NCBI RefSeq assembly: GCF_027533645.1
Contig: NZ_JAQAGY010000004.1
Location: 248,001-312,000, forward strand
From: Paenibacillus caseinilyticus
GTDB taxonomy: Bacteria > Bacillota > Bacilli > Paenibacillales > NBRC-103111
Length of the DNA stretch: 64,000 nt
Direction of reading: 5' to 3'
The notes beneath the pieces were generated by a model. That model was not told where the DNA came from and searched no databases. It was given only the letters and a program-made list of their open reading frames with translations. Shown here in pieces: positions 36,148-44,863 of this stretch (position 1 is its first letter; each line of letters begins with the position of its first letter). Made by a program: the position numbers and the translations under genes.

Positions 36148-38862
36148 TCACGCCTCGTACAGCCAATCCAGCGTATCGACGCCATTATTCTTGTGCTCGA
36201 CATCCCTCGGGCGGAGAACTTGATCGTCTGCGATCACGCCGAGGACGAGGAACGCCCCTCTGCCCAGATCGACCGTATGACGGCCCGCACCGAAGCGGAA
36301 GGCGTGGACATTCACCGAAGGATACGCATACAGCCGCAGGCCCTTGCGCAGGATCGGCGCGTAGCCCCCCTGGTCGTCCGCATGCGTATTCTCCTCGAGG
36401 CTCGGCACCTGGAGCCATTGCTCCTCCTTCGAGTTAAAATAGCCGATGAGCACCTTCGCCGGCTGCGGAAGCTCGAGCTCCAGGGCCACGCCCTCCCGTC
36501 CGGCCGCCATCTGGCTGAACCGGATGCCGGTCAGCCCGTCGAGCTCCTCCGCGCAGCCGACGATATGAATATCGCCGTCCGTGAAGACGCAGGCCTCCTT
36601 GCTGACCCGGTACACCTCGGCTTCCTTCGTCAGCAGGGTGAAAGGAGCCTCGCGGTAGGCGGTGATGGGCTCTTCCCGGGTGCGGAGCGCCTCCGGCAGC
36701 ACCCCGGACCTCAGCTCGCCAAGATGGCTGCGCAAGTGCTCCAGCTCCGCTTCGTACATCGGCAGGCAGGCCTGCCAGTGGCCGTATTCGAGGCCGCCCC
36801 GGACCGGCACCTTGCGCTGGGGCGTCTGCATGCTGTTCGCAAACGTATACGTCCGGGCCGTGAGCCCAGCCAGCTCGCGGTAGTACGCCAGGCTTTCCTC
36901 CAGAAGTCCCGCCGCCGACTCGAGCAGATCCAGCCGCTGGAAGTAATCGCCCTGCACCGTATGCTTGTAGGTCAGCACCCGGATGGCTGCCCGCACCTTG
37001 CACGCATAGGATCGGACCATCAGCCGGATGGCCGCGACGTCGTCTGCCAGCCGTTCGAATTCTTCATGGCTGCCGTTCACATGGGCCCGCGCGCGTTCGA
37101 TCGCGTCCGCCGCTTCGTCCGCATGCCGCAGGCATGCCTCCAGGATCTCCGGCGGCGTCTCCCCGACGTGCGGTTCGCCCCGGACTTCCCTCTGGACGTA
37201 GGCCTCCAGCCGCTCCCCCTGTGGAGATTGGGACTCCCACAGGTCCGGCCAAGGCATATGCCGCTCCGGATTGGTCAGCTGGCTCATCGTCATGCCGAGA
37301 CTCATCGTCTGGCGGTTGCCTTCCGTGATGCCGAAGCGCCGGAGCAGCTTCGGCGCGCACGCCCCGGACGCCTCATAGGCGTCCAGCACCGCTTCCCCTG
37401 CCTCCCGGCTGCCATAGCGCCTGGCGAGCTGCCCGCTCCAGTACGCGCGCTCGGCTTCGGGATCGCGGTCGGCATTCCACGCGTAGCGGAACCAGGCCGC
37501 GAACCAGATCCAGTCGCGGTCGAGCTGTCGCAGCCTGGGCTGCGCCTGGTCCGGCGAATACGGCCAATCCCAGAAGAACAGCGGATACAGGTGCAGCCCG
37601 TTCGAGCCGAGCCGGTACCGGGCCGCCTGCATGCAGCGCTGGATGAACGCCGGTGCGCCGAAGCGGAACGGTTCCAGATTGGCGAGAATATGTACATTCA
37701 CAATGTGGATCGACCCGAGCGAGCCGAGACGGTTGTGCGTCTCCTGCCATTTGCCTCTCGGAGTATAGGTCGTCAGCGACTCCCCGTTGTACTTCGCTTC
37801 CGTGAACAGACGGGGATACAGCGGCAGGGCCGCTTCAATCACCTTCATCGGCTCGATCGCATGCGAACGGAGGATGATCGGCGGCTTTTCTTTTACCTGC
37901 GACTTCGCCAGACCGTCGAGCAGACCGGCGATGATGGTCTCCGTGAACCATTCCACCCCGTAGATCTGTCCCTGCAATGCTTCCCCGAGACAGACCATCA
38001 GACCGACATTCGGATAGGTGCTCACGAAGGCGGCGATGGACTTGCGGTAGTAATCGGAGGTGATCGGCAGCGGCTTCGGCTGGTGCTGCTTCAGCCCGTG
38101 CTTCTCTGCGAAGGGCAGGGGGATGTGGATATTGTAGAATTTGAGCACCACCCAGATCCCCCGGCGGTCCGCTTCCTCCGTGATCCAGCGGAACGTCTCG
38201 GTATTCAGCCTGAATTCCTCTTCCGTCACCTCGAGGGCTTCCGGATAATCGTCGAGCTTCACGAAGGACGAGAATGGGTGACCGCTCCACAGGTACACGA
38301 CGTTGCAGCGTTCCTCGAGCATCATATCGAGGAAGTCCGTCCACAGCTCCCGGTCGTAGAACCAGGGGAAGCGGCCCGGCGTCACGGGATACTCATACGT
38401 CAGCCTCGGCGGCTCGACCGTGGTCTTCTGCAGGCCGATCGCAGGTCCGCGCAGCTTCATCTGCGGGGCGTCCCCGACGGCCAGATCGTCCGGCAGACGA
38501 CCGGCGGCGTATACCTGGCGTGCCAGCTCCAGGCACCCGTACAGCACCCCGGAGTCGTTCCCTCCCGTTACAGCCGTCAAGCTTCCCGGCAGCGAGGCCA
38601 GATAGAAGCCTTCCTCCTCGGGCGCAGTCGTATGATACAGGAGAACATCCCGCGCCTCCAGCTCCTGCAGCAGCGGGGATTCCTTCCGGTTCCCCGCATA
38701 GATCTTGGGTCCCGGCACCGCCCGGTATCCGTCCCAGGTCCAGGATTCCTCCTCCACTTGGACGGTGTACCCGCAGGTTTCCAGCGCCTCCCGGAGCTTG
38801 TGTACGCCATAGGCCACGCGCGGCGCGGCTCCCGGCTCCATTGCGATGGTCATCGCTCTCAT
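36148..38862 (-). CDS. Large GH67/GH20-like TIM-barrel protein, function unknown
   Basis: A 904-residue protein. The first about 130 residues (YGVHKLREALETCGYTVQVEEE, GNDSGVLYGCLELARQV) match the small alpha/beta domain that precedes the barrel in alpha-glucuronidases (GH67) and hexosaminidases (GH20). The barrel follows with ERCNVVYLWSGHPFSSFVKL, GIWVVLKFYNIHIPLP, NVGLMVCLGEALQG and FTEAKYNGESL. A helical region and a C-terminal beta domain finish the protein. GlcA is present in pectic side chains, so an alpha-glucuronidase-like role is possible but unproven. ATG 38862 has AAGGGAG at good spacing; the earlier ATG 38916 overlaps the GH29 stop but lacks a ribosome site. Confidence 0.68.
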   Translation of the reverse strand: MRAMTIAMEPGAAPRVAYGVHKLREALETCGYTVQVEEESWTWDGYRAVPGPKIYAGNRKESPLLQELEARDVLLYHTTAPEEEGFYLASLPGSLTAVTGGNDSGVLYGCLELARQVYAAGRLPDDLAVGDAPQMKLRGPAIGLQKTTVEPPRLTYEYPVTPGRFPWFYDRELWTDFLDMMLEERCNVVYLWSGHPFSSFVKLDDYPEALEVTEEEFRLNTETFRWITEEADRRGIWVVLKFYNIHIPLPFAEKHGLKQHQPKPLPITSDYYRKSIAAFVSTYPNVGLMVCLGEALQGQIYGVEWFTETIIAGLLDGLAKSQVKEKPPIILRSHAIEPMKVIEAALPLYPRLFTEAKYNGESLTTYTPRGKWQETHNRLGSLGSIHIVNVHILANLEPFRFGAPAFIQRCMQAARYRLGSNGLHLYPLFFWDWPYSPDQAQPRLRQLDRDWIWFAAWFRYAWNADRDPEAERAYWSGQLARRYGSREAGEAVLDAYEASGACAPKLLRRFGITEGNRQTMSLGMTMSQLTNPERHMPWPDLWESQSPQGERLEAYVQREVRGEPHVGETPPEILEACLRHADEAADAIERARAHVNGSHEEFERLADDVAAIRLMVRSYACKVRAAIRVLTYKHTVQGDYFQRLDLLESAAGLLEESLAYYRELAGLTARTYTFANSMQTPQRKVPVRGGLEYGHWQACLPMYEAELEHLRSHLGELRSGVLPEALRTREEPITAYREAPFTLLTKEAEVYRVSKEACVFTDGDIHIVGCAEELDGLTGIRFSQMAAGREGVALELELPQPAKVLIGYFNSKEEQWLQVPSLEENTHADDQGGYAPILRKGLRLYAYPSVNVHAFRFGAGRHTVDLGRGAFLVLGVIADDQVLRPRDVEHKNNGVDTLDWLYEA

Positions 38863-38912
38863 CTCGGGTGCTCCCTTCTCTTGCGCCATCCGGTGCTGAA
38901 CCGTTGGCGTCC

Positions 38913-40217
38913 TCATTTTAAGAACAGCTCAATTACAGGTACGGCGACGTCCGGCTGCTTCACGGGAATGGACAGCGTCAGCGTCGTCTCATCCCGGCCT
39001 TCGCGGAAGGCGCCTTCTTCGATGCCGCTTGGGACGAAGCCTTCCTTCATGCGGATCTCCGAAGCATCGTGGAGCAGCTGGGCATACTCCACCTTGCCGG
39101 CGAAGCCCGGCAGATGAATATTGCGGAACGGCCAGCTGTAGACGTGCAGATACATCCGGTTCAGCTGCGGATTGTACGTCAGCCGGCAGTCCGGAGGACA
39201 GGGGAACGACTCGGGGGCCTGCGTGCACCCGTAGATGGACCGGTTATGACGGCGCATCCACACGCCGATGCCCTTCAGGCGGTCGACCGCCCGTTCGTCG
39301 AACTCTCCGCGGCCGGTCGGCCCCACGTTCAGGAGCAGATTGCCGCCCTTGGCGACGACATCGATCAGCATTTTGACGAGCATCTCGACGCTTTTCCAGG
39401 AAGACTCCTCACGGTGATAGCCCCAGGAACCGCTGAATGTATGGCATGTTTCCCAGACGACCCTCTTCCCGTTCACCTGCACCCAGGCCTTCGGAATGTA
39501 CTGCTCCGGGGTCGTAATATCGCCGCCGACCTGCAGCCGGTCATTGAGCAGAATATGCGGCTGCAGCTCGCGGATCCGGCGGACGAGCGCCTCGCTGCCC
39601 CAGTCCTCCTTGCCCTTGCCTGCCAGGTCGCCCTCTCCCGGGAAGGAGAAGTCATAGAACAGCAGATCTACCTTGCCGAACTGCGTCAGCAGCTCTTCCG
39701 TCTGGCCGTACAGGTAGTCCCGGTACCGGGAGAAGTCCTTCGTGCCGCTCTCTTCGATGAACCGGGCATCGGTGCGCAGCGGGTGCTTGGGATCCACCGT
39801 ATAATCCGGGTGGTTCCAGTCCAGCAAGGAATAGTAGAAGCCGGTCTTCATCCCTCTGCCACGGAAGGCATCGACCATCGGGCGCAGCACATCCCGGCGT
39901 GCCGGCGTATTCGTCGCCTTGAAGCCGGTCAGCTTGCTGTCCCACAGGCAGAACCCCTCATGGTGCTTCGTCGTCGCTACGAAGTAGGTCATACCCGCCT
40001 CCTGAGCGAGCTGCGCCCAGAGCTCGGGATCGTAGAGATCGGGATCGAACCGATTGAAATATTTGGCCCCATAGACTTCCGTGCTCGACTTCTCTCTTGA
40101 TTGCAGCCATTCGTGCCGGGCGCCGAGCGAATACAATCCCCAATGGATAAAAAGCCCGAACCGGTCCTGCGTGAACCATTCGCTGTCCCCGGCCGTAGGC
40201 TGAACTTCATAGGTCAT
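38913..40217 (-). CDS. GH29 alpha-L-fucosidase
   Basis: A 434-residue GH29 protein. Family motifs are WFTQDRFGLFIHWGLYSLGARHEW at the start, YFVATTKHHEGFCLWDS, the probable nucleophile Asp in VDLLFYDFSF, and WETCHTFSGSWGYHREE. A short C-terminal beta-sandwich follows. GH29 enzymes release alpha-L-fucose with retention. There is no signal peptide, so the protein should act in the cytoplasm. ATG 40217 has AAGGAGGAG at good spacing. It lies 69 nt after the GH78 stop with a small hairpin between, and its stop overlaps an unused upstream ATG of the next gene. Confidence 0.93.
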   Translation of the reverse strand: MTYEVQPTAGDSEWFTQDRFGLFIHWGLYSLGARHEWLQSREKSSTEVYGAKYFNRFDPDLYDPELWAQLAQEAGMTYFVATTKHHEGFCLWDSKLTGFKATNTPARRDVLRPMVDAFRGRGMKTGFYYSLLDWNHPDYTVDPKHPLRTDARFIEESGTKDFSRYRDYLYGQTEELLTQFGKVDLLFYDFSFPGEGDLAGKGKEDWGSEALVRRIRELQPHILLNDRLQVGGDITTPEQYIPKAWVQVNGKRVVWETCHTFSGSWGYHREESSWKSVEMLVKMLIDVVAKGGNLLLNVGPTGRGEFDERAVDRLKGIGVWMRRHNRSIYGCTQAPESFPCPPDCRLTYNPQLNRMYLHVYSWPFRNIHLPGFAGKVEYAQLLHDASEIRMKEGFVPSGIEEGAFREGRDETTLTLSIPVKQPDVAVPVIELFLK

Positions 40218-40239
40218 ACGTTTGCTCCTCCTTCATTGT

Positions 40240-40270
40240 GTGGACAGACGCCAAGTCAGCGGCTATCCAC
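40240..40270. other. Intercistronic hairpin between GH78 and GH29
   Basis: GTGGACAG at 40240-40247 pairs with CTATCCAC at 40263-40270 (8 bp, one G-U), enclosing a GCC/GGC pairing. There is no T run, so it looks like an mRNA processing or stability element rather than a terminator. Confidence 0.35.
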
Positions 40271-40286
40271 GTTACCTCGCTTCAAG

Positions 40287-43019
40287 TCAAGCGCCGATCT
40301 CCTCGCCTGCTGAACCGGCCTGCAGCTCCGCGTGGGCGGCACCGCCTGGCGTAGTCAGCCTGGACACGAAGGTGTAGCTGCCCGAGCCTGCCTTATAAAC
40401 GGTACCTTCAACGCCGGATGCGATGAACCGGGCGCCTTCCCCCTCTGCCCCTTCGTCAGGAAGCGCGATGCCCGGCAGATAGATGTCCGCCGCCGTATTG
40501 ACCGGAATCTCCACCTGCAGGGTAAACAGGGACCGCTCCAGCTTCCATCCGATCCGGATCGTGCCGTAGACGGACTGGAATTCACCCTTGGCGTAGGTGA
40601 GCCCCCCGCCCGGCAGCGGCCGGATCTCAAACTGCTTGAAGCCCGGATGCGCTTCGGCGGGCCGGAGCCCCAGAAGATTCGCGTACATCCATTCCCCGAC
40701 CGATCCGAGCGAATAATGGTTGAACGAATTCATACCGGGATTCTGAAAGCCCCCGCTCTCCGTCCATGCGTCCCAGCGCTCCCAGATCGTCGTGGCGCCG
40801 TGCTTGACGGAATAGAGCCAGGAAGGGAATGCTTCCTGTGTAAGCAGCGCATAGGCGGTGTCTTCGTGGCCGTTCCCGGAAAGTGCGGGAAGCAGGTACC
40901 CGACGCCCAGGAAGCCTGTCGTCAGACGGTTTCCGTGTGCCTTGACGTCTGCCGCCAGGTGTCCTGCTGCCTTCGTGCGAAGCTCCCCCTCCAACAGGTT
41001 CATCTGCAGCGCCACCGCATAGACGGTCTGCGTCCCGCCTAGGATCCGGCCGTCCTCGCTCACAAAAGCGTCTAGGAAGGCCTGCCGGATGCGCTGGAAC
41101 AGCCCGCTGTATTTCCGCTGCTCCTCGTCCCGCCCCAGCACGCCGGCACTCTTCGCCGTCAATGCCGTGCTGTAGGCAAAATAGGCCGTATCGAGCACAT
41201 CCTTCGGCGTGTCCGCCCCGATCGAGAGCCAGTCGCCGTAATTCGAGTAGCCGGGTCGGATCAGGCCCGGCGAATGCCGCTCCAAATAGTCCACCCACTG
41301 CATCATGGCCGGAAGGCAAGCTTCGAGTATGCACTGATCGCCATACATCTGGTATACGGTCCAAGGGATGATCACACCCGCGTCACCCCAGCCTCCGTTG
41401 TCCGGCGCATGCCAGTTCAGCTCCTGGCTGGCGTGCTTGAACGCCTCCCACCCGGCATCCGGCGCCACGTCGGGGAAGGCTCCGGAGGGCAGACGCGCAT
41501 CGATCACATCGAGCATGTATTTGTGGAAAAAGCGCGCCACATCCATCTGGTAGCTGGCCGTTCTGGCGAAGATCTGGGCATCGCCCGTCCAGCCGAGACG
41601 CTCGTCGCGCTGCGGGCAGTCCGTCGGCACGCTGAGGAAGTTGCCCCGCTGCCCCCACCGGATGTTCGCCAGCAGCTTGTTAAGCCTCGGGTCGGATGTC
41701 TCCAGGCTGCCCGTATCCGGTACCGCCGAGTGCACCACCCTGCCGACGACCGTATGCAGCGTAGGAGAGGCGGTGAGACCCGATACCTCGACATACCGGA
41801 AGCCGTGGAATGTAAAATGCGGCTCCAGCTCGCACGAACCGTCCCCTTGCAGGATGTACCGCTCTTCCTGCACCGCTTCCCGTAGATTGGTCGTATACAG
41901 CGATCCGTCTTCATTGAGCATTTCGGCACAGCCCACGGTCACTTCCTGGCCCTCCCTGCTCTCCTCGAGCCGGAGCTGTACCCAGCCGACCATGTTCTGA
42001 CCCATGTCGTATAAGTAAGTGCCTCTGGCGGTCTTCTTCATGCTGACGGGCAGCAGCTCGCCCATGACGCGGACCGGCGGATCGACCTGAGCGGTCAGGG
42101 CTCCCGGATAACGCTCCAGCACAGCGGGAACGTCCCAGTCTCCGTCATCATACCCGGGCAGCTTCCACCCTGCAGGCTCGAGTCGCGCATCGTAAGCTTC
42201 GCCCTTGAGCAGATCCGAGTACAAAATCCCTCCGGTGGATACCTTCCAGGAGCCGTCTGTCGTCACCACCTGACGCGAACCGTCCTCGAGCTCGACATGC
42301 AGCTCCAGGAGCAGGTAAGGGTTGGTCCCGTACCGGTGCGCTCCGAACATGCCGACATGACCGGCGTACCATCCGGTGCCGAGCAGCGCTCCCAGGACAG
42401 CCTCCCCTGGGGTAAGGTGCTCCGTGACATCGTAAGCCTGGTACTGGACCCGTGTATGATAATCCGTCCAGCCGGGGGACAGGTAATCGCTTCCAATCCG
42501 TTCCCCGTTCAGGTGGACTTCATACACGCCAAGGGCTGTGGCATACAGCATCGCCCGGCGGACCGGCCCTTGTACGCGGAACGCCCTGCGCAGGTAAGGC
42601 ACCGGAGGAAGCGTGTGCGCTGCCGCATCTTCCATCTCAGGCTGCTTTCTGCCAATCCAGCCTGCCGTCCAAGACTCGCCGTTCAGGAAGCCTGTCGACC
42701 AATGGGCGCTCCGGCTCCAGCCGGAAGCCTCTCCTTCGCCGTCCCACACCCGGACCTTCCAATAATAGTGCCGCCTTGACTCGAGCGACGCCCCCTGGTA
42801 GATCACATGAGCGGAATGGCCGGATTCCACCCGGCCGCTGTCCCACAGGTCGGCCGCCCCTTCGCGCAGCAGTCCGGGCTGGCTTGCTACGAGCACCTGG
42901 TAAGCCCTCTGCACATCGTGATTCCTTCCGGATTCCAGCTGCCAGCTGAAGCGTGGGGATGGGGTATCAAGGCCGAGCGGGTTCTCGGCGTATTCCGTAC
43001 GAAGCCCGAAGATTCTCAT
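40287..43019 (-). CDS. GH78 alpha-L-rhamnosidase
   Basis: A 910-residue GH78 protein with the usual order: N-terminal fibronectin-like segment (ENPLGLDTPSPRFSWQLES), Bac_rhamnosid_N domain (AMLYATALGVYEVHLNGERIG), concanavalin-like domain (YLYDMGQNMVGWVQLRL), the (alpha/alpha)6 barrel with VPTDCPQRDERLGWTGDAQ (conserved acidic residues of the active site), and a C-terminal beta domain (FEIRPLPGGGLTYAKGEF). Length is normal. It releases terminal alpha-L-rhamnose from oligosaccharides or glycosides. ATG 43019 has AGGGGAG upstream. It is first in an operon with GH29, the GH67/GH20-like gene, GH95 and a BNR gene, under promoter D. Confidence 0.95.
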   Translation of the reverse strand: MRIFGLRTEYAENPLGLDTPSPRFSWQLESGRNHDVQRAYQVLVASQPGLLREGAADLWDSGRVESGHSAHVIYQGASLESRRHYYWKVRVWDGEGEASGWSRSAHWSTGFLNGESWTAGWIGRKQPEMEDAAAHTLPPVPYLRRAFRVQGPVRRAMLYATALGVYEVHLNGERIGSDYLSPGWTDYHTRVQYQAYDVTEHLTPGEAVLGALLGTGWYAGHVGMFGAHRYGTNPYLLLELHVELEDGSRQVVTTDGSWKVSTGGILYSDLLKGEAYDARLEPAGWKLPGYDDGDWDVPAVLERYPGALTAQVDPPVRVMGELLPVSMKKTARGTYLYDMGQNMVGWVQLRLEESREGQEVTVGCAEMLNEDGSLYTTNLREAVQEERYILQGDGSCELEPHFTFHGFRYVEVSGLTASPTLHTVVGRVVHSAVPDTGSLETSDPRLNKLLANIRWGQRGNFLSVPTDCPQRDERLGWTGDAQIFARTASYQMDVARFFHKYMLDVIDARLPSGAFPDVAPDAGWEAFKHASQELNWHAPDNGGWGDAGVIIPWTVYQMYGDQCILEACLPAMMQWVDYLERHSPGLIRPGYSNYGDWLSIGADTPKDVLDTAYFAYSTALTAKSAGVLGRDEEQRKYSGLFQRIRQAFLDAFVSEDGRILGGTQTVYAVALQMNLLEGELRTKAAGHLAADVKAHGNRLTTGFLGVGYLLPALSGNGHEDTAYALLTQEAFPSWLYSVKHGATTIWERWDAWTESGGFQNPGMNSFNHYSLGSVGEWMYANLLGLRPAEAHPGFKQFEIRPLPGGGLTYAKGEFQSVYGTIRIGWKLERSLFTLQVEIPVNTAADIYLPGIALPDEGAEGEGARFIASGVEGTVYKAGSGSYTFVSRLTTPGGAAHAELQAGSAGEEIGA

Positions 43020-43138
43020 GGATTCACTCCCCTGTATCGTTCACTATAAGCACTTCGTCCTCCTCCGCAGAAGCCATTACTTACGACTCGGCATAAGGGA
43101 ATGGCGGCCTCTATGGAGGGGGCGGTGTGACTGTGTTC

Positions 43139-43192
43139 AGTTTACAGGAATACACCACCCCGGTTATAGGCTGAACAGGCCATGATTATAGG
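43139..43192 (-). promoter_or_regulatory. Promoter D with two CCTATAA boxes 22 nt apart
   Basis: On the minus strand the distal box CCTATAATC begins at 43192 and the proximal box CCTATAACC at 43170, exactly 22 nt apart. A -10-like TAAACT begins at 43144, 26 nt later. The geometry is identical to promoter B. The distal box includes the TAA stop codon of the SGNH hydrolase gene. It would drive the five-gene GH78 operon with a leader of about 115 nt. Confidence 0.62.
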
Positions 43193-43824
43193 CGGCCGCC
43201 TGCACCCGTAACCGCCTTCAGCCAAGTTGACGCCATGAGCATGTCGCCGAGCGGGTTCATATGGACGCCGTCGGTAGTGAGATCGTGCCCCGTCTCGCAG
43301 CGGAGATAGTCAATGAAAGCCCGGTGCGTCGGGACGAGGATGGCGTCGAACCGGTCCGCCAGCCGATGGACGGCTTCCACGTAGGGCTGCAGCAGCCGGT
43401 TGCCGGTGGAATCCGGATATTCCTTGATCACCGTCGGCTCCATCAGGATCGGGCGGCAGTCCGGAATCCCCCTTACCCGTTCGAGCAGCCTGGCGTATAT
43501 TTCCTCGTACCTCTCAGGGTACACCTGCTCCACATCGGGTGAATCGAGCTGCCGCCATACATCATTGATGCCGATGGAGATCGATACCCAATGAGGCTGG
43601 TGGTCGAGCACATCGAGGGTCCAGCGCTTCTCAAGATCGGTCACCCGGTTGCCGGATACGCCTTCATTGATCACCTTCAGCGATAGCTGCGGATAGCTCG
43701 AGATCAGGTAGTCGCGGAGCAGCCGGACATAGCCGCTGCCGAGCTTCAGAGGGTCCTTCTTTCTTCCTTTGTCGGTGATGCTGTCACCGATGAATACGAT
43801 GCGGTCGTTGGCTTGAAAAGGCAT
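43186..43824 (-). CDS. SGNH/GDSL-type hydrolase (carbohydrate esterase-like)
   Basis: A 212-residue SGNH hydrolase. Block I is IVFIGDSITDKG (nucleophile Ser), block II Gly is in NEGVSGNRVTDL, block III is SIGINDVW and block V is TDGVHMNPLGD (catalytic Asp and His). Relatives include acetyl-xylan and rhamnogalacturonan acetylesterases. No signal peptide. ATG 43824 has AAGGAGG 10 nt upstream; longer in-frame starts lack one. It is the last gene of the catabolic block beginning at 48360 and probably removes acetyl groups from imported sugars. Confidence 0.85.
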   Translation of the reverse strand: MPFQANDRIVFIGDSITDKGRKKDPLKLGSGYVRLLRDYLISSYPQLSLKVINEGVSGNRVTDLEKRWTLDVLDHQPHWVSISIGINDVWRQLDSPDVEQVYPERYEEIYARLLERVRGIPDCRPILMEPTVIKEYPDSTGNRLLQPYVEAVHRLADRFDAILVPTHRAFIDYLRCETGHDLTTDGVHMNPLGDMLMASTWLKAVTGAGGRL

Positions 43825-43891
43825 GGGCGGTGATCCTCCTTGGCGGTATGGTTTGAGATGATGGCAGCGGGCCATCTTCCTCTGGTGAGCT

Positions 43892-44797
43892 TTACTTCCT
43901 GAGCGGCTGCATGCCATCCGCCAGATAACGGTCCATGACGGCGGACAGCTCCGCGCGGGCCGCTTCTCCCAGCGGCTGAACCGGCAGACGCGGCAGGCCG
44001 GCGGGCAGCCCGATCCGGTTCATCGCTTCCTTCAGAACCGAAGGCAGCGTTCCTAGCGCGAAGGCGCTCCGCAGCGCGCGCAGCTTGCGCTGCTGCTCCT
44101 CCGCCTCCAGGGGCAGGCCCATCTTCCACAGCTCGTAGATCGAGAGCACGGTCTCCGGGAACACGTTCGCGGTTGCCGCGACAGCTCCCTGGCCGCCGGC
44201 CAGGAGCGTCGGCAGAATGAGCGAATCCGTACCGGCCAGCACCGCAAACTCCGCTCCTGCATACTCCAGATACTGCAGGATGGTATCGAAGCTCCCGCTG
44301 CTGTCTTTGATCCCGATGATATTCGGGATCCGGCTCAGCTCTCCCACCGTCTTCGGCGATAGTGCATTGCCCGTCCGCGCCGGGATATTGTAAAGAAGGA
44401 TGGGCAGGCTTGTGGCATCGGCCACCGCGCGGAAGTGCCCGATGAGTTCCTGCTGCGTGTACGCCAGGAAGTAAGGGGTGATCACCGTCAGCGCGTCTAC
44501 TCCCAGACGCTCCAGATGTCTGGCGAGCCGGATGGTCTCATGCATTGAGGCGCAGCCCGCGCCGATGTAGACCGGAAGCTTGCCTCCGGCCTCCTCCATG
44601 ATGATCTCGGCCGTACGCAGCTTCTCCCCTTCGGTCAGGGAGAAGAATTCGCCGTTCGTGCCGAGCCCGAACAGGCCGTGCACGCCGGAGGCGGCAAGCC
44701 GCCGTACAAGCGTGCGAAGAGCATCTTCATCCAACCGCTGCTCGCGGTCGAATGGCGTGATCATAGCCGGAATGATACCGGCAGGGTTCAGCATCAT
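43892..44797 (-). CDS. Dihydrodipicolinate synthase/N-acetylneuraminate lyase-family aldolase
   Basis: A 301-residue class I aldolase of the DapA/NanA family. The Schiff-base lysine is K164 in IIGIKDSSG, the catalytic Tyr is Y136 in LLYNIPARTGN, and FGLGTNGEF is the substrate carboxylate-binding loop. It is not in a lysine-biosynthesis context; beside a four-carbon acid sugar kinase, PdxA2 and an alcohol dehydrogenase it is more likely an aldolase or dehydratase for a 2-keto-3-deoxy sugar acid. ATG 44797 has AAGGAG 8 nt upstream. Which substrate it uses cannot be decided from sequence. Confidence 0.88.
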   Translation of the reverse strand: MMLNPAGIIPAMITPFDREQRLDEDALRTLVRRLAASGVHGLFGLGTNGEFFSLTEGEKLRTAEIIMEEAGGKLPVYIGAGCASMHETIRLARHLERLGVDALTVITPYFLAYTQQELIGHFRAVADATSLPILLYNIPARTGNALSPKTVGELSRIPNIIGIKDSSGSFDTILQYLEYAGAEFAVLAGTDSLILPTLLAGGQGAVAATANVFPETVLSIYELWKMGLPLEAEEQQRKLRALRSAFALGTLPSVLKEAMNRIGLPAGLPRLPVQPLGEAARAELSAVMDRYLADGMQPLRK

Positions 44798-44863
44798 GGG
44801 GTTCTCTCCTTTGGGTTGGTTGGTTCGTTCTTAGACTGGTAAGTTTCTCTAACGGAATCCGTA

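Noticed and set aside
36193..39117. Long open reading frame (over 900 codons) on the plus strand
   Set aside because: It is antisense to clear genes (the GH67/GH20-like gene and the GH29 3' end). High GC keeps the opposite frames open; its translation is Arg/Pro/Leu-rich with no domain and no ribosome site. The same applies to long plus-strand frames at 8539-11520, 15524-17800 and 33847-36105.
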